A stretch of DNA of 15,784 bases from NCBI GenBank assembly GCA_022865685.1, contig JALHUB010000143.1, forward strand, positions 1-15,784. The letters run 5' to 3'. The stretch comes from Dehalococcoidia bacterium (GTDB lineage: Bacteria; Chloroflexota; Dehalococcoidia; DSTF01; JALHUB01). Of the stretch, positions 1-7,784 are shown in pieces; within the stretch, counting starts at the first letter, position 1; every line of letters starts with the position of its first letter. The position numbers were made by a program, and so were the translations under genes. The notes below the pieces were generated by a model that worked only from the letters and a program-made list of their open reading frames with translations, searched no databases and was not told the origin of the DNA.

Positions 1-814
1 CAATGCGCCTTCCGCCCGCGCCCTTGCGCTCTTTCGACAGTCTCTTATACGCTCGCCGGATCGCCTTTGCCGAGGCGTCCTCCGACAGCCCCAAAACGGC
101 GTAGTGACTCTTCTCGTGTTCCCCTTCCATCGCGTCGGCGGACGCCGTCTCTCCGAGGGACTGCGATGCCAGCTCTCGCGTTGCCAGCAGGTCCAGGTAG
201 ACCAGTAGCATCGCCACGACGATGTAGGCGGTCTCTTTCGTCGCGAAGCTCAGCGCCAGCAGCGCCGCGATCATGTAGAGATAGAGGCGTCGCGGCTGCT
301 GCAGATAGCGCCACACACAGATGAACATCCCCAACGTGAAGAAGGCGACGTAAATGTCCTCGCGCGCAAAACGGCTGAAATATAGGAGCGTCGGCGAGAC
401 GGCCAGCAGGAGCGACGTGACAACGGCGCCCGTTCGACCCAGATAGCCGCGCAGGAAGAACGGCAGCGCCACCAGCGCCGTGCCGAACAGCGCCGGCAGC
501 ACCCGCGCCGTATAGTCGCTGTCGCCGAAGAGGACGAATACCAGCGCCGTGCCGATGAACTGGAACGGACCGTGCGTCAGGGGGTTATGGACGTAGCCGC
601 GACCGTCGGCAAGCTGCCAGGCAAAGCCGGCGTGGATCGCCTCGTCGCCATGAAACGCGCGACTTCCCAGGTCCCAGAAGCGGAGCGTAGCCGCGATCGC
701 CAATATGGCCGCGAAGACGAGTAGCTCCCAACGGCTTACCTTCAGGTGCTTGCGCGTCCTTGCCAGATCGATAAGCGCTCGTGGGGTGGCTTGGGCCCTG
801 GCGAAATTCGTCAT
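1..814 (-). CDS. Agl23-like GT-C membrane glycosyltransferase (TIGR03663-like), C-terminus outside window
   Basis: The minus-strand frame is open from an ATG at 814 to the window edge (271 codons seen). A purine-rich AAGGAAGG lies just upstream of the ATG. The first membrane segment is about residues 29-46. It is followed by RFWDLGSRAFHGDEAIHA, with the acidic DE pair (residues 57-58) in the first extracytoplasmic loop that is typical of GT-C transferases. HNPLTHGPFQF, SPTLLYFSRFAREDIYVAFF and FATKETAYIVV then match, from memory, the flippase-associated Agl23 family of PMT/GT39-type enzymes, which use lipid-linked sugars in glycosylation or envelope assembly. The family is usually about 500 residues, so roughly half is visible. 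Odd feature: after the membrane segment ending near residue 220, residues 237-271 read like helices I and II of a DnaJ J-domain. The gene diverges from livH, and no functional link is evident. Family call is confident; the substrate is unknown. Confidence 0.85.
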   Translation of the reverse strand, partial: MTNFARAQATPRALIDLARTRKHLKVSRWELLVFAAILAIAATLRFWDLGSRAFHGDEAIHAGFAWQLADGRGYVHNPLTHGPFQFIGTALVFVLFGDSDYTARVLPALFGTALVALPFFLRGYLGRTGAVVTSLLLAVSPTLLYFSRFAREDIYVAFFTLGMFICVWRYLQQPRRLYLYMIAALLALSFATKETAYIVVAMLLVYLDLLATRELASQSLGETASADAMEGEHEKSHYAVLGLSEDASAKAIRRAYKRLSKERKGAGGRRI

Positions 815-1277
815 CGTGGCCTTCCTTGCCGCTCCGGACGCCCGGCGGGCGACGCGGACGACGTGCAGCGCTTCCATGCCCGCTCTGCGATTATCGGTGC
901 CGGGCGCTGCGCTGGGGCATAAGGGCAATCGCCTATTTCAGACGGGGGACGCGCCGATTGAAGTCGAGCGGCTCGATATCGATACCGTGCGCCTTCCTAA
1001 GGGAGGAGATTGTCGGCGCGAATTCGTCGAAGCGACTCCCTCTGCCCTTTACTCAAGCGCGGACGGGTGGTACCCTGCCACGTGATGCGAATTTCTGGCA
1101 TTGTTGCGGCGGTTTCTTGTGCTAAGCGGAAGTAGGTAGTAGACTTCATGTCACGTCGGGAGTAGATACGCCCTGGCCCTCCACTGCGGCCGGTTGGCGT
1201 ACTGCGGACGGCCGTTACGCAGGACGCAGGATGCGTAAGAGCCGAACAACCCGGCGTTCTCAGAGGTTGAACCGGTT
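815..1277. other. Divergent intergenic region, no gene seen
   Basis: This 463-base spacer lies between the divergent glycosyltransferase gene and livH and must hold both promoters. I see no reading frame with protein-like character. Forward frames that cross it also run antisense into the glycosyltransferase and are composition shadows. No near-consensus sigma-70 promoter stands out. The best weak forward candidate is TTCTTG, 17 bases, TAGTAG at about 1114-1142. A small inverted repeat GAAGT/ACTTC flanks the latter part of it (about 1129-1147). Confidence 0.5.
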
Positions 1278-2156
1278 ATGGATCAGTTTATCCAGCAGTT
1301 TGCAACCGGGCTCTCCACCGGCAGTCTATACGCAATCATTGCCCTGGCTCTCGTCCTGATCTATCGCTCGACCGGCATCGTCAACTTCGCACAGGGCGAG
1401 ATGGCGATGTTCATGACCTTTACGGCCTGGTCCGTTTGGAACTGGGACAGCAATTTCTGGCTCGCATTCTTCATTACACTCATCATCGCCGCCGCTTTCG
1501 GCGCCCTCATCGAGCTCGTGGCGCTCCGCCCAGTAGAGTCGGGGCCCGTTCTCAACCCAATCATCGTCACCATTGGCCTCGTCTTGATCCTCGATAGCCT
1601 CGCTCTGCGCATCTGGCAAGGTCAGCCAAAGCCCTTCCCATCGCCGGCCATGTTTAAGGGCGCTCCGCTGAGCATAGGACCGGCCGACATCAGCCGCACC
1701 AACGTGGGCGTGTTCTGCATGTCGCTGCTGATAATGGCCTTGATCTATCTGTTCTTCAACAAGACGAAAGTCGGTCTTGCTATGCGCGCGACCGCTCAGG
1801 ACCGGGTCGCCGGCTCTCTCGTCGGCATACGTGTCGGTCGGATGCTTGCCTTGGGCTGGGTACTCTCCTCGATGGTCGGCGCCGTGGCCGGCATGCTGCT
1901 TGCGCCCACGCTCTTCCTCTCGCCCACCATGATGGCCGGCGCACTCCTCTTCGCTTTCGCCGCGGCCGTGCTCGGTGGGCTCGACAGCCCGGTCGGCGCC
2001 ATTGTCGGTGGACTCACCATGGGAGTCGTTCAGAACATGGCGGGCACCTACATCGGCTCCAATATCGACATCACTGTCGCCTTCGTGGTGATCATCGCTA
2101 TCTTGCTGGTTCGCCCGCGTGGACTGTTCGGTAGAAAGGCAATCCAGAGAGTCTGA
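1278..2156 (+). CDS. livH: LivH-type branched-chain amino acid ABC transporter permease
   Basis: 292 residues, the normal LivH length, and hydrophobic throughout with about eight membrane segments. Family signatures are visible: an N-terminal GLSTGSLYAIIALALVLIYR, then TGIVNFAQGEMAMF. The cytoplasmic coupling segment AMRATAQDRVAGSLVGIRVG is followed by a small-residue-rich helix, and the end is VRPRGLFGRK, as in most LivH proteins. In the family this protein forms one half of the inner-membrane channel and pairs with LivM. The start is the ATG at 1278. AGAGG sits 12 bases upstream, so the ribosome site is mediocre. The stop overlaps the livM start by one base (TGATG), which implies translational coupling. 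HAAT-family importers carry branched-chain amino acids but also urea, amides, aromatic acids and other carboxylates, so the symbol names the family and not a proven substrate. Confidence 0.95.
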   Translation: MDQFIQQFATGLSTGSLYAIIALALVLIYRSTGIVNFAQGEMAMFMTFTAWSVWNWDSNFWLAFFITLIIAAAFGALIELVALRPVESGPVLNPIIVTIGLVLILDSLALRIWQGQPKPFPSPAMFKGAPLSIGPADISRTNVGVFCMSLLIMALIYLFFNKTKVGLAMRATAQDRVAGSLVGIRVGRMLALGWVLSSMVGAVAGMLLAPTLFLSPTMMAGALLFAFAAAVLGGLDSPVGAIVGGLTMGVVQNMAGTYIGSNIDITVAFVVIIAILLVRPRGLFGRKAIQRV

Positions 2157-3265
2157 TGGTTCGCGTTCTTCTCCGTCCCCGAACATTTGTCATGGCCGCC
2201 GGCCTGGCAGTCTTGATCGCCTTTCCATATCTGTACAGGCTGCCGTTCTTCGACAACTACCTCTCCGACTTCCGCACCTTCCAGGCAACCCGTTTCGCAA
2301 TCTGGATCATTGTTCTCATGGGCTTGAACCTGCTGACCGGATACAGCGGCCAGATATCGCTCGGACACGCTGCGTTCGTCGCCGTCGGAGCCTATATCGC
2401 CGCTATACTGATGAAGGACGCAGGGCTGCCCGTCTTCGCCGCTGTCCTTGCCGCGGCGCTCTTGACCGGTCTCCTCGGGTTCCTGATCGGCGCACCGGCG
2501 CTGCGACTCTCCGGTCCCTACCTGGCCATCGCTACGTTGGCGCTGATCATCGTCTTGCCACAGATCCTGAAACACCCATCGATAGACCAGTGGACAGGCG
2601 GCGTCAGCGGGATTCGCATCAGCTCGCCGCGGGTCCCCGCGTCGATGCATAACAACCTGGACATGAACACCGACCAGTGGCTTTACTACAACTGCATGCT
2701 AGCCGCCCTGATAATGACGGCCATGGCGTGGAGTGTGACTCGCAGCCGCCTTGGTCGTGCCTTCATAGCCTTGCGCGACTCCGAGATCGGCGCTCAGCAG
2801 ATGGGCATCAACGTCTCGCTCTACAAGATGACCGCCTTCGGTCTGTCGTCTCTGTACGCCGGCGCCGGTGGCGCTCTCTACCTGTACCAGCAGTACTACG
2901 TCGGGCCGACCTCGTTTGACATCACCTTCTCTCTCACGCTGCTCATAATGATCGTTCTCGGCGGTCTCGCTTCCATAAGCGGTGCCGTGTTCGCCGCACT
3001 GATATTCACCGTGAAGGATGACCTCACAAACTTCATCGTTGCTCACATCCCGTTCGGTGAGAAAATAGGCATTGAAAGCAGTCGTGGCGCTCTCTTCGGG
3101 CTTCTCCTCATCGTGTCGATCATCTTCACCCCACGAGGCATCGCTGGCAACCTGCGGAAACAGAAAGAGGCCCGTCCAGGAGGACCGAGAAAGAGCAGGA
3201 TAGCCGCCCTCGTGAACAAAATCGGTCTGTTTTCCCGCAAAGAGGCGCAAGCATCAAGCGATTGA
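2156..3265 (+). CDS. livM: LivM-type branched-chain amino acid ABC transporter permease
   Basis: 369 residues, within the usual LivM range. Near the first third it has the hallmark GLNLLTGYSGQISLGHAAFVAVGAY, given here in parts: GLNLLTGYSGQ (residues about 57-67) then ISLGHAAFVAVGAY. APALRLSGPYLAIATLAL follows. The coupling loop ALRDSEIGAQQMGINVSLYK precedes FGLSSLYAGAGGALYLYQQ, and the end is IIFTPRGIAG plus a basic, probably cytoplasmic tail of about 40 residues. It forms the channel with LivH at the inner membrane. The start ATG overlaps the livH stop by one base. No livG or livF ATPase follows, although these usually sit in the same operon; the next gene 190 bases on is a binding protein. 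Confidence 0.95.
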   Translation: MVRVLLRPRTFVMAAGLAVLIAFPYLYRLPFFDNYLSDFRTFQATRFAIWIIVLMGLNLLTGYSGQISLGHAAFVAVGAYIAAILMKDAGLPVFAAVLAAALLTGLLGFLIGAPALRLSGPYLAIATLALIIVLPQILKHPSIDQWTGGVSGIRISSPRVPASMHNNLDMNTDQWLYYNCMLAALIMTAMAWSVTRSRLGRAFIALRDSEIGAQQMGINVSLYKMTAFGLSSLYAGAGGALYLYQQYYVGPTSFDITFSLTLLIMIVLGGLASISGAVFAALIFTVKDDLTNFIVAHIPFGEKIGIESSRGALFGLLLIVSIIFTPRGIAGNLRKQKEARPGGPRKSRIAALVNKIGLFSRKEAQASSD

Positions 3266-3306
3266 AGCAGGAGGCTTCAGCGCGGGCGTGAGCAGCACAA
3301 CTTCGA

Positions 3307-3455
3307 CAGACCACGGGTGAACCCGTGTGTGGATTGGCGCGCTCCTAAAAGAGGCGGGCAGGACGGGAGAAGCGCCGTCATAGCCCCTTAGAGCGAAGCG
3401 GGAAGACCTGCTCGCCGCTTGATTAAGGCCAGAACAATAGACGGAGGTGAAAGGA
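3307..3455 (+). promoter_or_regulatory. Structured leader of SBP1, homologous to the SBP2 leader
   Basis: The 190-base gap before SBP1 contains a perfect hairpin, CACGGG-TGAA-CCCGTG (3312-3327). A 10-pair stem with one G-U, GGCGGGCAGG (3353-3362) with CCTGCTCGCC (3407-3416), encloses two short helices: ACGG/CCGT at 3363-3378, and CCCCTT/AAG-c-GGG at 3384-3402. That would make a three-way junction. Three blocks (3307-3328, 3337-3351, 3404-3421) recur in the same order and near-equal spacing before SBP2, so this non-coding DNA is conserved between paralogues. It ends with a near-perfect ribosome site, GGAGGTGA (3443-3450), five bases before ATG 3456. It matches no riboswitch class I can name. 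It may be a cis-regulatory RNA or simply shared ancestry. Confidence 0.5.
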
Positions 3456-4805
3456 ATGTTCAAGCCCAGTCGTTTGGTTCTCCTCGTGTTTGCGGCGTTC
3501 ATGGTCTTCGGGCTATCGTTCGTCGCCTGTGGAGGGAATGATGATGAAGGAGGGGGAGGCGGAGGTGGAGGCGGGAAACTGCCCGTCTGCGAAGGTCCGG
3601 GCTGCGGAGAGACGGTCGGAGTTACGGACACATCAGTAAAGATCGGCACCCTTCTCCCGATGAGCAACACGACCGCGACCGCCTGGGGCGTTCCTCTTTC
3701 CCAGGGAATGAAGGCCTACTTCGACTACATCAATGACAACGGCGGTATCTATGGGCGCAAGCTAGAACTGGTCGTCGGCGACAGCCAGTACACCGGGCCC
3801 GTAGCAAGTGAGACGGCCAAGAAGCTGACCGAACAGGACAAGGTCTTCGCTTTCATGGGCAACCTGGGCACCGAAGCCGAATTGGCCGTCTACACCTACC
3901 TGGAGGAGCATGGCGTCCCCGACATGTTGATCTTGACAGGTGACAAGACCTGGGTAGATCCCGTCGCTTTCAGCCGCTCTCGCTTCCTCGTCGACTACGA
4001 AGTCGAAGGACGCATCCTCGGCAAGGCCATCGGCGAGAAGTACGACGGCAAGAAGCTGGGCATCCTGGCCCAGAACGACACATTTGGCAAGGACGGCGAA
4101 GCGGGTCTGAAGCTGGGCATCGAAGATGCCGGCGCCACGATGGAGACGACCACCCAGTACTACGATGCCACACAGACGGACGTCACCGCCCAGATGCAGC
4201 GGTTGAAGGCCGACGGCGCCGAAGTAATCGGCTTCTACGGCATGCCCGCTCAGGCGTCCGGCGGTATCGCCGCCGCCCGCACGACACTGAGCTGGGACGT
4301 CCCATTCTACATCACCGGCGTAAACGCTGCCCAGATCGTCGGAGCGCTGGCCGGCTGGGAGAACATCCAAGGCACGATCAGCGTTTCCTTCGGCCACCAG
4401 TCCAACGAGACCGAGGTCCCGGGTGTCCAGGCATACCAGGACATCAGCGCCAAGTACTCGCCGGGTACCCAGACCAACAGCATCAACCTCACCGGCTACT
4501 CTGTCGCTGCGGCAATGGTGGCGGTCCTCATCCAGACCGGGCCCGACCTCACGCGTACCAACTTCCTGAATGCCGCCGAGTCCATCTGCAAGTACGAAGG
4601 TCAGGGCACCATCGCCCCCATCAGCATGTCTCCCACGGACCACGCCTGGAACGAGGCAGAGGTCTTTGTGGAGGCGACGGGAACCACCGCCGACACCTTT
4701 AGCTGGAAGCCGTTCGGCGAAGTCATCACGCAGTACGAGACGACGAAGGACTGCAAGGCGCCAACGGCGCCGGCGGACGCGGACAAGCAGCCGCACGCGA
4801 AATAA
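3456..4805 (+). CDS. SBP1: LivK-like substrate-binding lipoprotein (Peripla_BP_6 family)
   Basis: 449 residues from ATG 3456, chosen over the in-frame GTG at 3447 because GGAGGTGA (3443-3450) spaces correctly only to the ATG. A lipoprotein signal peptide ends in FVAC (Cys25). A tether with nine consecutive glycines (32-40) and an extra Cys45/Cys50 pair follows. The type-1 periplasmic binding fold then starts at VGVTDTSVKIGTLLPMSN. Pocket-region motifs are NTTATAWG, GNLGTEAELAVYTYLEE and GFYGMPAQA. LGILAQNDTFGKDGEAGLK is the usual hinge/second-lobe segment. Cys378 and Cys433 near the C-terminus are conserved in most paralogues here and could form a disulfide. It should sit at the outer face of the membrane and deliver ligand to LivHM. 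Ligand unknown: amino acids, amides and aromatic acids are all possible in this family. Confidence 0.93.
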   Translation: MFKPSRLVLLVFAAFMVFGLSFVACGGNDDEGGGGGGGGGKLPVCEGPGCGETVGVTDTSVKIGTLLPMSNTTATAWGVPLSQGMKAYFDYINDNGGIYGRKLELVVGDSQYTGPVASETAKKLTEQDKVFAFMGNLGTEAELAVYTYLEEHGVPDMLILTGDKTWVDPVAFSRSRFLVDYEVEGRILGKAIGEKYDGKKLGILAQNDTFGKDGEAGLKLGIEDAGATMETTTQYYDATQTDVTAQMQRLKADGAEVIGFYGMPAQASGGIAAARTTLSWDVPFYITGVNAAQIVGALAGWENIQGTISVSFGHQSNETEVPGVQAYQDISAKYSPGTQTNSINLTGYSVAAAMVAVLIQTGPDLTRTNFLNAAESICKYEGQGTIAPISMSPTDHAWNEAEVFVEATGTTADTFSWKPFGEVITQYETTKDCKAPTAPADADKQPHAK

Positions 4806-4821
4806 GCGAGTGTTCTAGAAT

Positions 4822-4857
4822 TCGGCCGTCTCCGCCATCAGCGGCGGAGGCGGCCGG
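4822..4857 (+). other. Strong GC-rich intercistronic hairpin after SBP1
   Basis: Starting 16 bases after the SBP1 stop, CGGCCGTCTCCGCC (4823-4836) pairs with GGCGGAGGCGGCCG (4843-4856) around the loop ATCAGC. That is 14 pairs with one G-U; a further T-G pair is possible. No T-run follows (the next bases are GCAACAAAAG), so it is a poor intrinsic terminator. It could be a partial terminator, a Rho-independent pause, or a 3'-end stability element that lets SBP1 mRNA accumulate above the genes downstream. Confidence 0.6.
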
Positions 4858-4873
4858 CAACAAAAGCGCGAGG

Positions 4874-5012
4874 CAGATCATGGGGCAACCCGTGTTCTGC
4901 CCGTGCGCTCTTAGAAGGGTCGAGACTGCGGGAATGCCGTACTGGGTCACGGGGCATGTCGAAGAGACCTGTTCACCCCTTGGCCGAGGCGGGAAGGAAG
5001 GGGGCAAAGCGA
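4874..5012 (+). promoter_or_regulatory. Structured leader of SBP2, homologous to the SBP1 leader
   Basis: Three blocks match the SBP1 leader in the same order: 4874-4895 (18 of 22 bases), 4903-4917 (12 of 15) and 4965-4982 (15 of 18). The first block again folds as a hairpin, CATGGG-GCAA-CCCGTG (4879-4894). Its C-G pair is replaced by U-G, so pairing is kept although the sequence changed. The long closing stem proposed for the SBP1 leader is not evident here. A purine-rich ribosome site (GGAAGGAAGGGGG, about 4991-5003) precedes ATG 5013. Confidence 0.5.
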
Positions 5013-6356
5013 ATGTTTAGGCCGAAGGCATTAGCCCTTCTCTCGCTGGCACTGATCCTGCTTGCCGCTCTGGCAGTCGCCGGGTGCGGCGGCACGGACC
5101 AGGAGGCCGAAGTTGGGGGCGCTAAGACCGCCATCCCCGCGGGCCCCGGCGTCGGCGAGACAATCGGCGTTACAGACACATCGGTAAAGATCGGCACCCT
5201 CCTGCCGATGAGCAACACCACGGCTGCCGCCTGGGGCGTACCTCTCTCCAAGGGAATGAAGGCATACTACGATTACATCAACGACAAGGGCGGCATCTAC
5301 GGTCGCAAGATCGACTTCATCGTTGGTGACACCCAGTACACCCCCGCGGTGGCCAGCGAAACGGCGCGAAAGCTAGTCGAGCAGGAGGGCATCTTCGCCA
5401 TCCAGGGCAGCCTGGGCACCGAGGCCCATATGGCCGTCTACAAGTACCTGGAGGAGAAGGGCATCCCGGACATGTACATCCTCACGGGCAACACGATCTG
5501 GACGGAGCCCATCTCCCATAACCGCTTTGCCTGGCTTGTCGACTACATAGACGAAGGCCGCATCCTCGGCCAGTACATCGGCAAGAACTTCGACGGCAAG
5601 AAGCTCGGCATCCTCGCCCAGAACGACGACTTCGGAAAAGAGGGCGAAAAGGGACTCAAGCTGGGCCTCGAAGATGCCGGCGCCAAGATGGAGATGACCA
5701 CCCAGTACTACGATGCCACGCAGACGGACGTCACGGCGCAGATACAGCGTCTCAGAACCGACAACGTCGATGTCATCGGCTACTACGGAATGCCGGCGCA
5801 GGCGGCCAGCGGGTTCAAGGCCGCTCGTGAGACCCTCAACTGGGATGTTCCCATCGTCATTACCGGCGTCGACGCCGTCGAGATCGTCGGCAGGCTGGCC
5901 GGATACGACAACATCGAGGGCGCCGTCAGCGTCGTCTATGGCCACCAGGCGTTTGAGAGCGACTGGCCGGGGATCCAGGAGTACACCGAAATCCTGGCCA
6001 AGTACGCGCCCGACGCAGCGATGGACAACCTCACTCTGACCGGCATGTCTCTATCCGAAGCTGTCGTGTCGGTGCTCAGACAGGCCGGCAGAGACTTGAC
6101 ACGCAGTTCGTTCCTCGACGCCGCCGAGTCCGGCTGCAACGTCGTGTCGCGCGCCAGCCTGGTGCCCTCCAACATGAGCGCAACCGACCACCGGCCTACG
6201 GAGGTCGAGCAATACGTCAGAGCGACGGTTGACCGCACCGATCCAAACAACCCCAAGTTCACATGGAAACCGTTTGGCGACCTCATAACGTTTGAGTCGA
6301 CGAAAGACTGCAAGGAGCCCACCCCTCCGGCAGACTTCGATGCGCAACCACAATAG
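5013..6356 (+). CDS. SBP2: LivK-like substrate-binding lipoprotein
   Basis: 447 residues. ATG 5013 is preferred over the in-frame ATG at 4956: it gives the N-terminus MFRPKALALL, aligned with MFKPSRLVLL of SBP1, and a normal short signal peptide ending AVAGC (lipid Cys25), while the upstream extension lies inside the conserved leader. The binding fold begins at IGVTDTSVKIGTLLPMSN. Pocket-region motifs are NTTAAAWG, GSLGTEAHMAVYKYLEE (Thr136 in LGT) and GYYGMPAQA, nearly the same as in SBP1. Cys375 and Cys433 are the conserved C-terminal pair. It is the closest relative of SBP1 and probably binds a related ligand. It is co-directional with livHM-SBP1, with no clear terminator between SBP2 and SBP3. 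Confidence 0.93.
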   Translation: MFRPKALALLSLALILLAALAVAGCGGTDQEAEVGGAKTAIPAGPGVGETIGVTDTSVKIGTLLPMSNTTAAAWGVPLSKGMKAYYDYINDKGGIYGRKIDFIVGDTQYTPAVASETARKLVEQEGIFAIQGSLGTEAHMAVYKYLEEKGIPDMYILTGNTIWTEPISHNRFAWLVDYIDEGRILGQYIGKNFDGKKLGILAQNDDFGKEGEKGLKLGLEDAGAKMEMTTQYYDATQTDVTAQIQRLRTDNVDVIGYYGMPAQAASGFKAARETLNWDVPIVITGVDAVEIVGRLAGYDNIEGAVSVVYGHQAFESDWPGIQEYTEILAKYAPDAAMDNLTLTGMSLSEAVVSVLRQAGRDLTRSSFLDAAESGCNVVSRASLVPSNMSATDHRPTEVEQYVRATVDRTDPNNPKFTWKPFGDLITFESTKDCKEPTPPADFDAQPQ

Positions 6357-6404
6357 GAGGATCGCTGTAGCACTTCGCCTCTAATCGGAAACTGAATTCA
6401 TCGC

Positions 6405-6425
6405 CGCCGGCGATAACGGCCGGCG
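6405..6425 (+). promoter_or_regulatory. Hairpin abutting the SBP3 ribosome binding site
   Basis: CGCCGGC (6405-6411) pairs with GCCGGCG (6419-6425) around a 7-base loop. The stem ends at the base before AAAGGAG (6426-6432), the Shine-Dalgarno of SBP3. A competing hairpin, ATCGCC (6400-6405) with GGCGAT (6409-6414), uses the same left arm. There is no T-run, so a role in translation or mRNA stability is likelier than termination. Confidence 0.4.
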
Positions 6426-6438
6426 AAAGGAGAAGGCT

Positions 6439-7764
6439 TTGGTAGCCGGCGTCCGAAAGCGATTGTGTGTCCTCACAGCGATACTCGTCATCGCCGTGCT
6501 CTCTCTGACTGCCTGCACGAAGGAAGATGACAGCGCCGGCGGCGGCGATACCACTCAAGGCGTCACAGACACCGAGATCCGCATCGGCACCCTCTTGCCC
6601 CTGAGCGGCAACCCGGCGGCAGCCTGGGGGATCTCCCTCAGCAGGGGCATGCAGGCCTACTTCGACTACATCAATGCCCAGGGCGGTATCTACGGCCGCA
6701 AGCTCAAGCTCTTCGTCGGCGACAACCAGTACTCCGGCCCCGTTGCCTCTGAAGCCATTCGCAAGCTCGTCGAGCAGGACGGCATCTTCGCCCTTCAGGG
6801 AAGCCTGGGCACCGAGGCCCACAGCGCCGTCTACAAATACCTGGAAGAGCGCGGCATCCCCGACATGTATATCCTCACCGGGAACAGCAAGTGGACGGTA
6901 CCCGTCGCTCGGACCCGCTTCTGCGGCCTTGTGGACTACGTTACCGAAGGCCGCGTCTTCGCGAGGTATATCTTCCAGAACTACGACGGTCAGAAGCTCG
7001 GCATCCTCGCCCAGAACGACGACTACGGTAAAGAGGGCGAGCAGGGCGTCAAGGAAGGCCTCAAAGAGCTCGGGGCCGACATCGACGTTACCGTCGAATA
7101 CTACGACGCGTCGCAATCGGACGTGACGGCGCAGGTCCAGCGTCTCAAGGGCGCCGGCGTCGGCATCATCGCCTTCTGGGGCGGACCGGTCCAGGCCGCC
7201 AACATGATCAAGTCCGCTCGCGAGACCGTGAGCTGGGACGTGCCCATGATGGTCAACGGCACCAACGCCCTCGAGATCGTCGGCACACTCGCCGGCTACG
7301 ACAACATCGAAGGGACGATTAGTGCCGTCACCGGGCATCAGGCGTGGGAGACCAACGTTCAGGGGATCGCGGAGAGGAAGCAGATCGCGGCCACGTATGC
7401 CCCGGACCTGACGTGGGAAAACACCGCCCTCGTCGGCTACGTGATATCCGAGAGCACGGTTGGGCTGATCAAGCAGGCGGGCCCGAACCTGACTCGCGAC
7501 ACCTTCCTGGATGCTGCCGAGGCGGTCTGCAAGTACAAGACCGACATCTCCCTGGTCCCCTCCAGCAGCAGCCCGGAAGACCACCGCCTCGTCGAAGGGG
7601 ACATCCTGGTCAGGGCCACGGTTGACCGCTCCAGCAACCCGCCGACCTTCCGCTGGCAGCCCTTCGGCGACGTCGTCGACTTCGAGTCCACCCAGGACTG
7701 CGTCGTGCCGACACCACCGCCGGGCGGTGAGGACCAGCCGGGTCCGCCCCTGCAAGGTGAATAA
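6439..7764 (+). CDS. SBP3: LivK-like substrate-binding lipoprotein, TTG start
   Basis: 441 residues from a TTG codon at 6439. The start is supported by AAAGGAG at 6426-6432 with six bases of spacing, and by a proper signal peptide: basic VRKR, then a hydrophobic stretch ending SLTAC (lipid Cys26). The binding fold starts at GVTDTEIRIGTLLPLSG. The pocket region is mixed. NPAAAWG combines the NPAAA of SBP5/6/7 with the WG of SBP1/2, and GSLGTEAHSAVYKYLEE is SBP2-like. AFWGGPVQA differs from both groups. Cys364 and Cys421 are the conserved C-terminal pair. The C-terminus PGPPLQGE is unlike the others. Only 20 bases separate it from SBP4, so the two are surely co-transcribed. The TTG start may lower its expression relative to its neighbours. 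Confidence 0.92.
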   Translation: MVAGVRKRLCVLTAILVIAVLSLTACTKEDDSAGGGDTTQGVTDTEIRIGTLLPLSGNPAAAWGISLSRGMQAYFDYINAQGGIYGRKLKLFVGDNQYSGPVASEAIRKLVEQDGIFALQGSLGTEAHSAVYKYLEERGIPDMYILTGNSKWTVPVARTRFCGLVDYVTEGRVFARYIFQNYDGQKLGILAQNDDYGKEGEQGVKEGLKELGADIDVTVEYYDASQSDVTAQVQRLKGAGVGIIAFWGGPVQAANMIKSARETVSWDVPMMVNGTNALEIVGTLAGYDNIEGTISAVTGHQAWETNVQGIAERKQIAATYAPDLTWENTALVGYVISESTVGLIKQAGPNLTRDTFLDAAEAVCKYKTDISLVPSSSSPEDHRLVEGDILVRATVDRSSNPPTFRWQPFGDVVDFESTQDCVVPTPPPGGEDQPGPPLQGE

Positions 7765-7784
7765 CACATAGGAGGGTTAGACTC

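Noticed and set aside
705..1125. Forward reading frames of 114 and 126 codons across the livH upstream region
   Set aside because: They overlap the glycosyltransferase N-terminus antisense, have no ribosome site or recognisable protein features, and reflect GC-rich composition.
1229..1236. GGATGCGT upstream of livH, resembling the conserved block before SBP5 and SBP6
   Set aside because: Only eight bases match, and the companion AGTGTACTATT is missing at the right distance. A chance 8-mer match is likely in a window this size.
3312..3327. T-box-like GGGTG...ACCCG in the SBP1 leader
   Set aside because: The tRNA-pairing TGGN of the T-box is absent, no specifier stem is visible, and the SBP2 copy (GGGGCAACCCG) departs further from the consensus.
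3553..3579. Glycine-codon run in SBP1 as a possible phase-variable microsatellite
   Set aside because: The codons are mixed (GGA, GGG, GGC, GGT), so there is no uniform repeat unit prone to slippage. It is more simply a flexible lipoprotein tether.
6283..7767. A 494-codon minus-strand open frame opposite SBP3, and similar long antisense frames opposite the other SBPs and livH
   Set aside because: They mirror the codon bias of the genes on the other strand, appear opposite nearly every paralogue, and encode no recognisable family.
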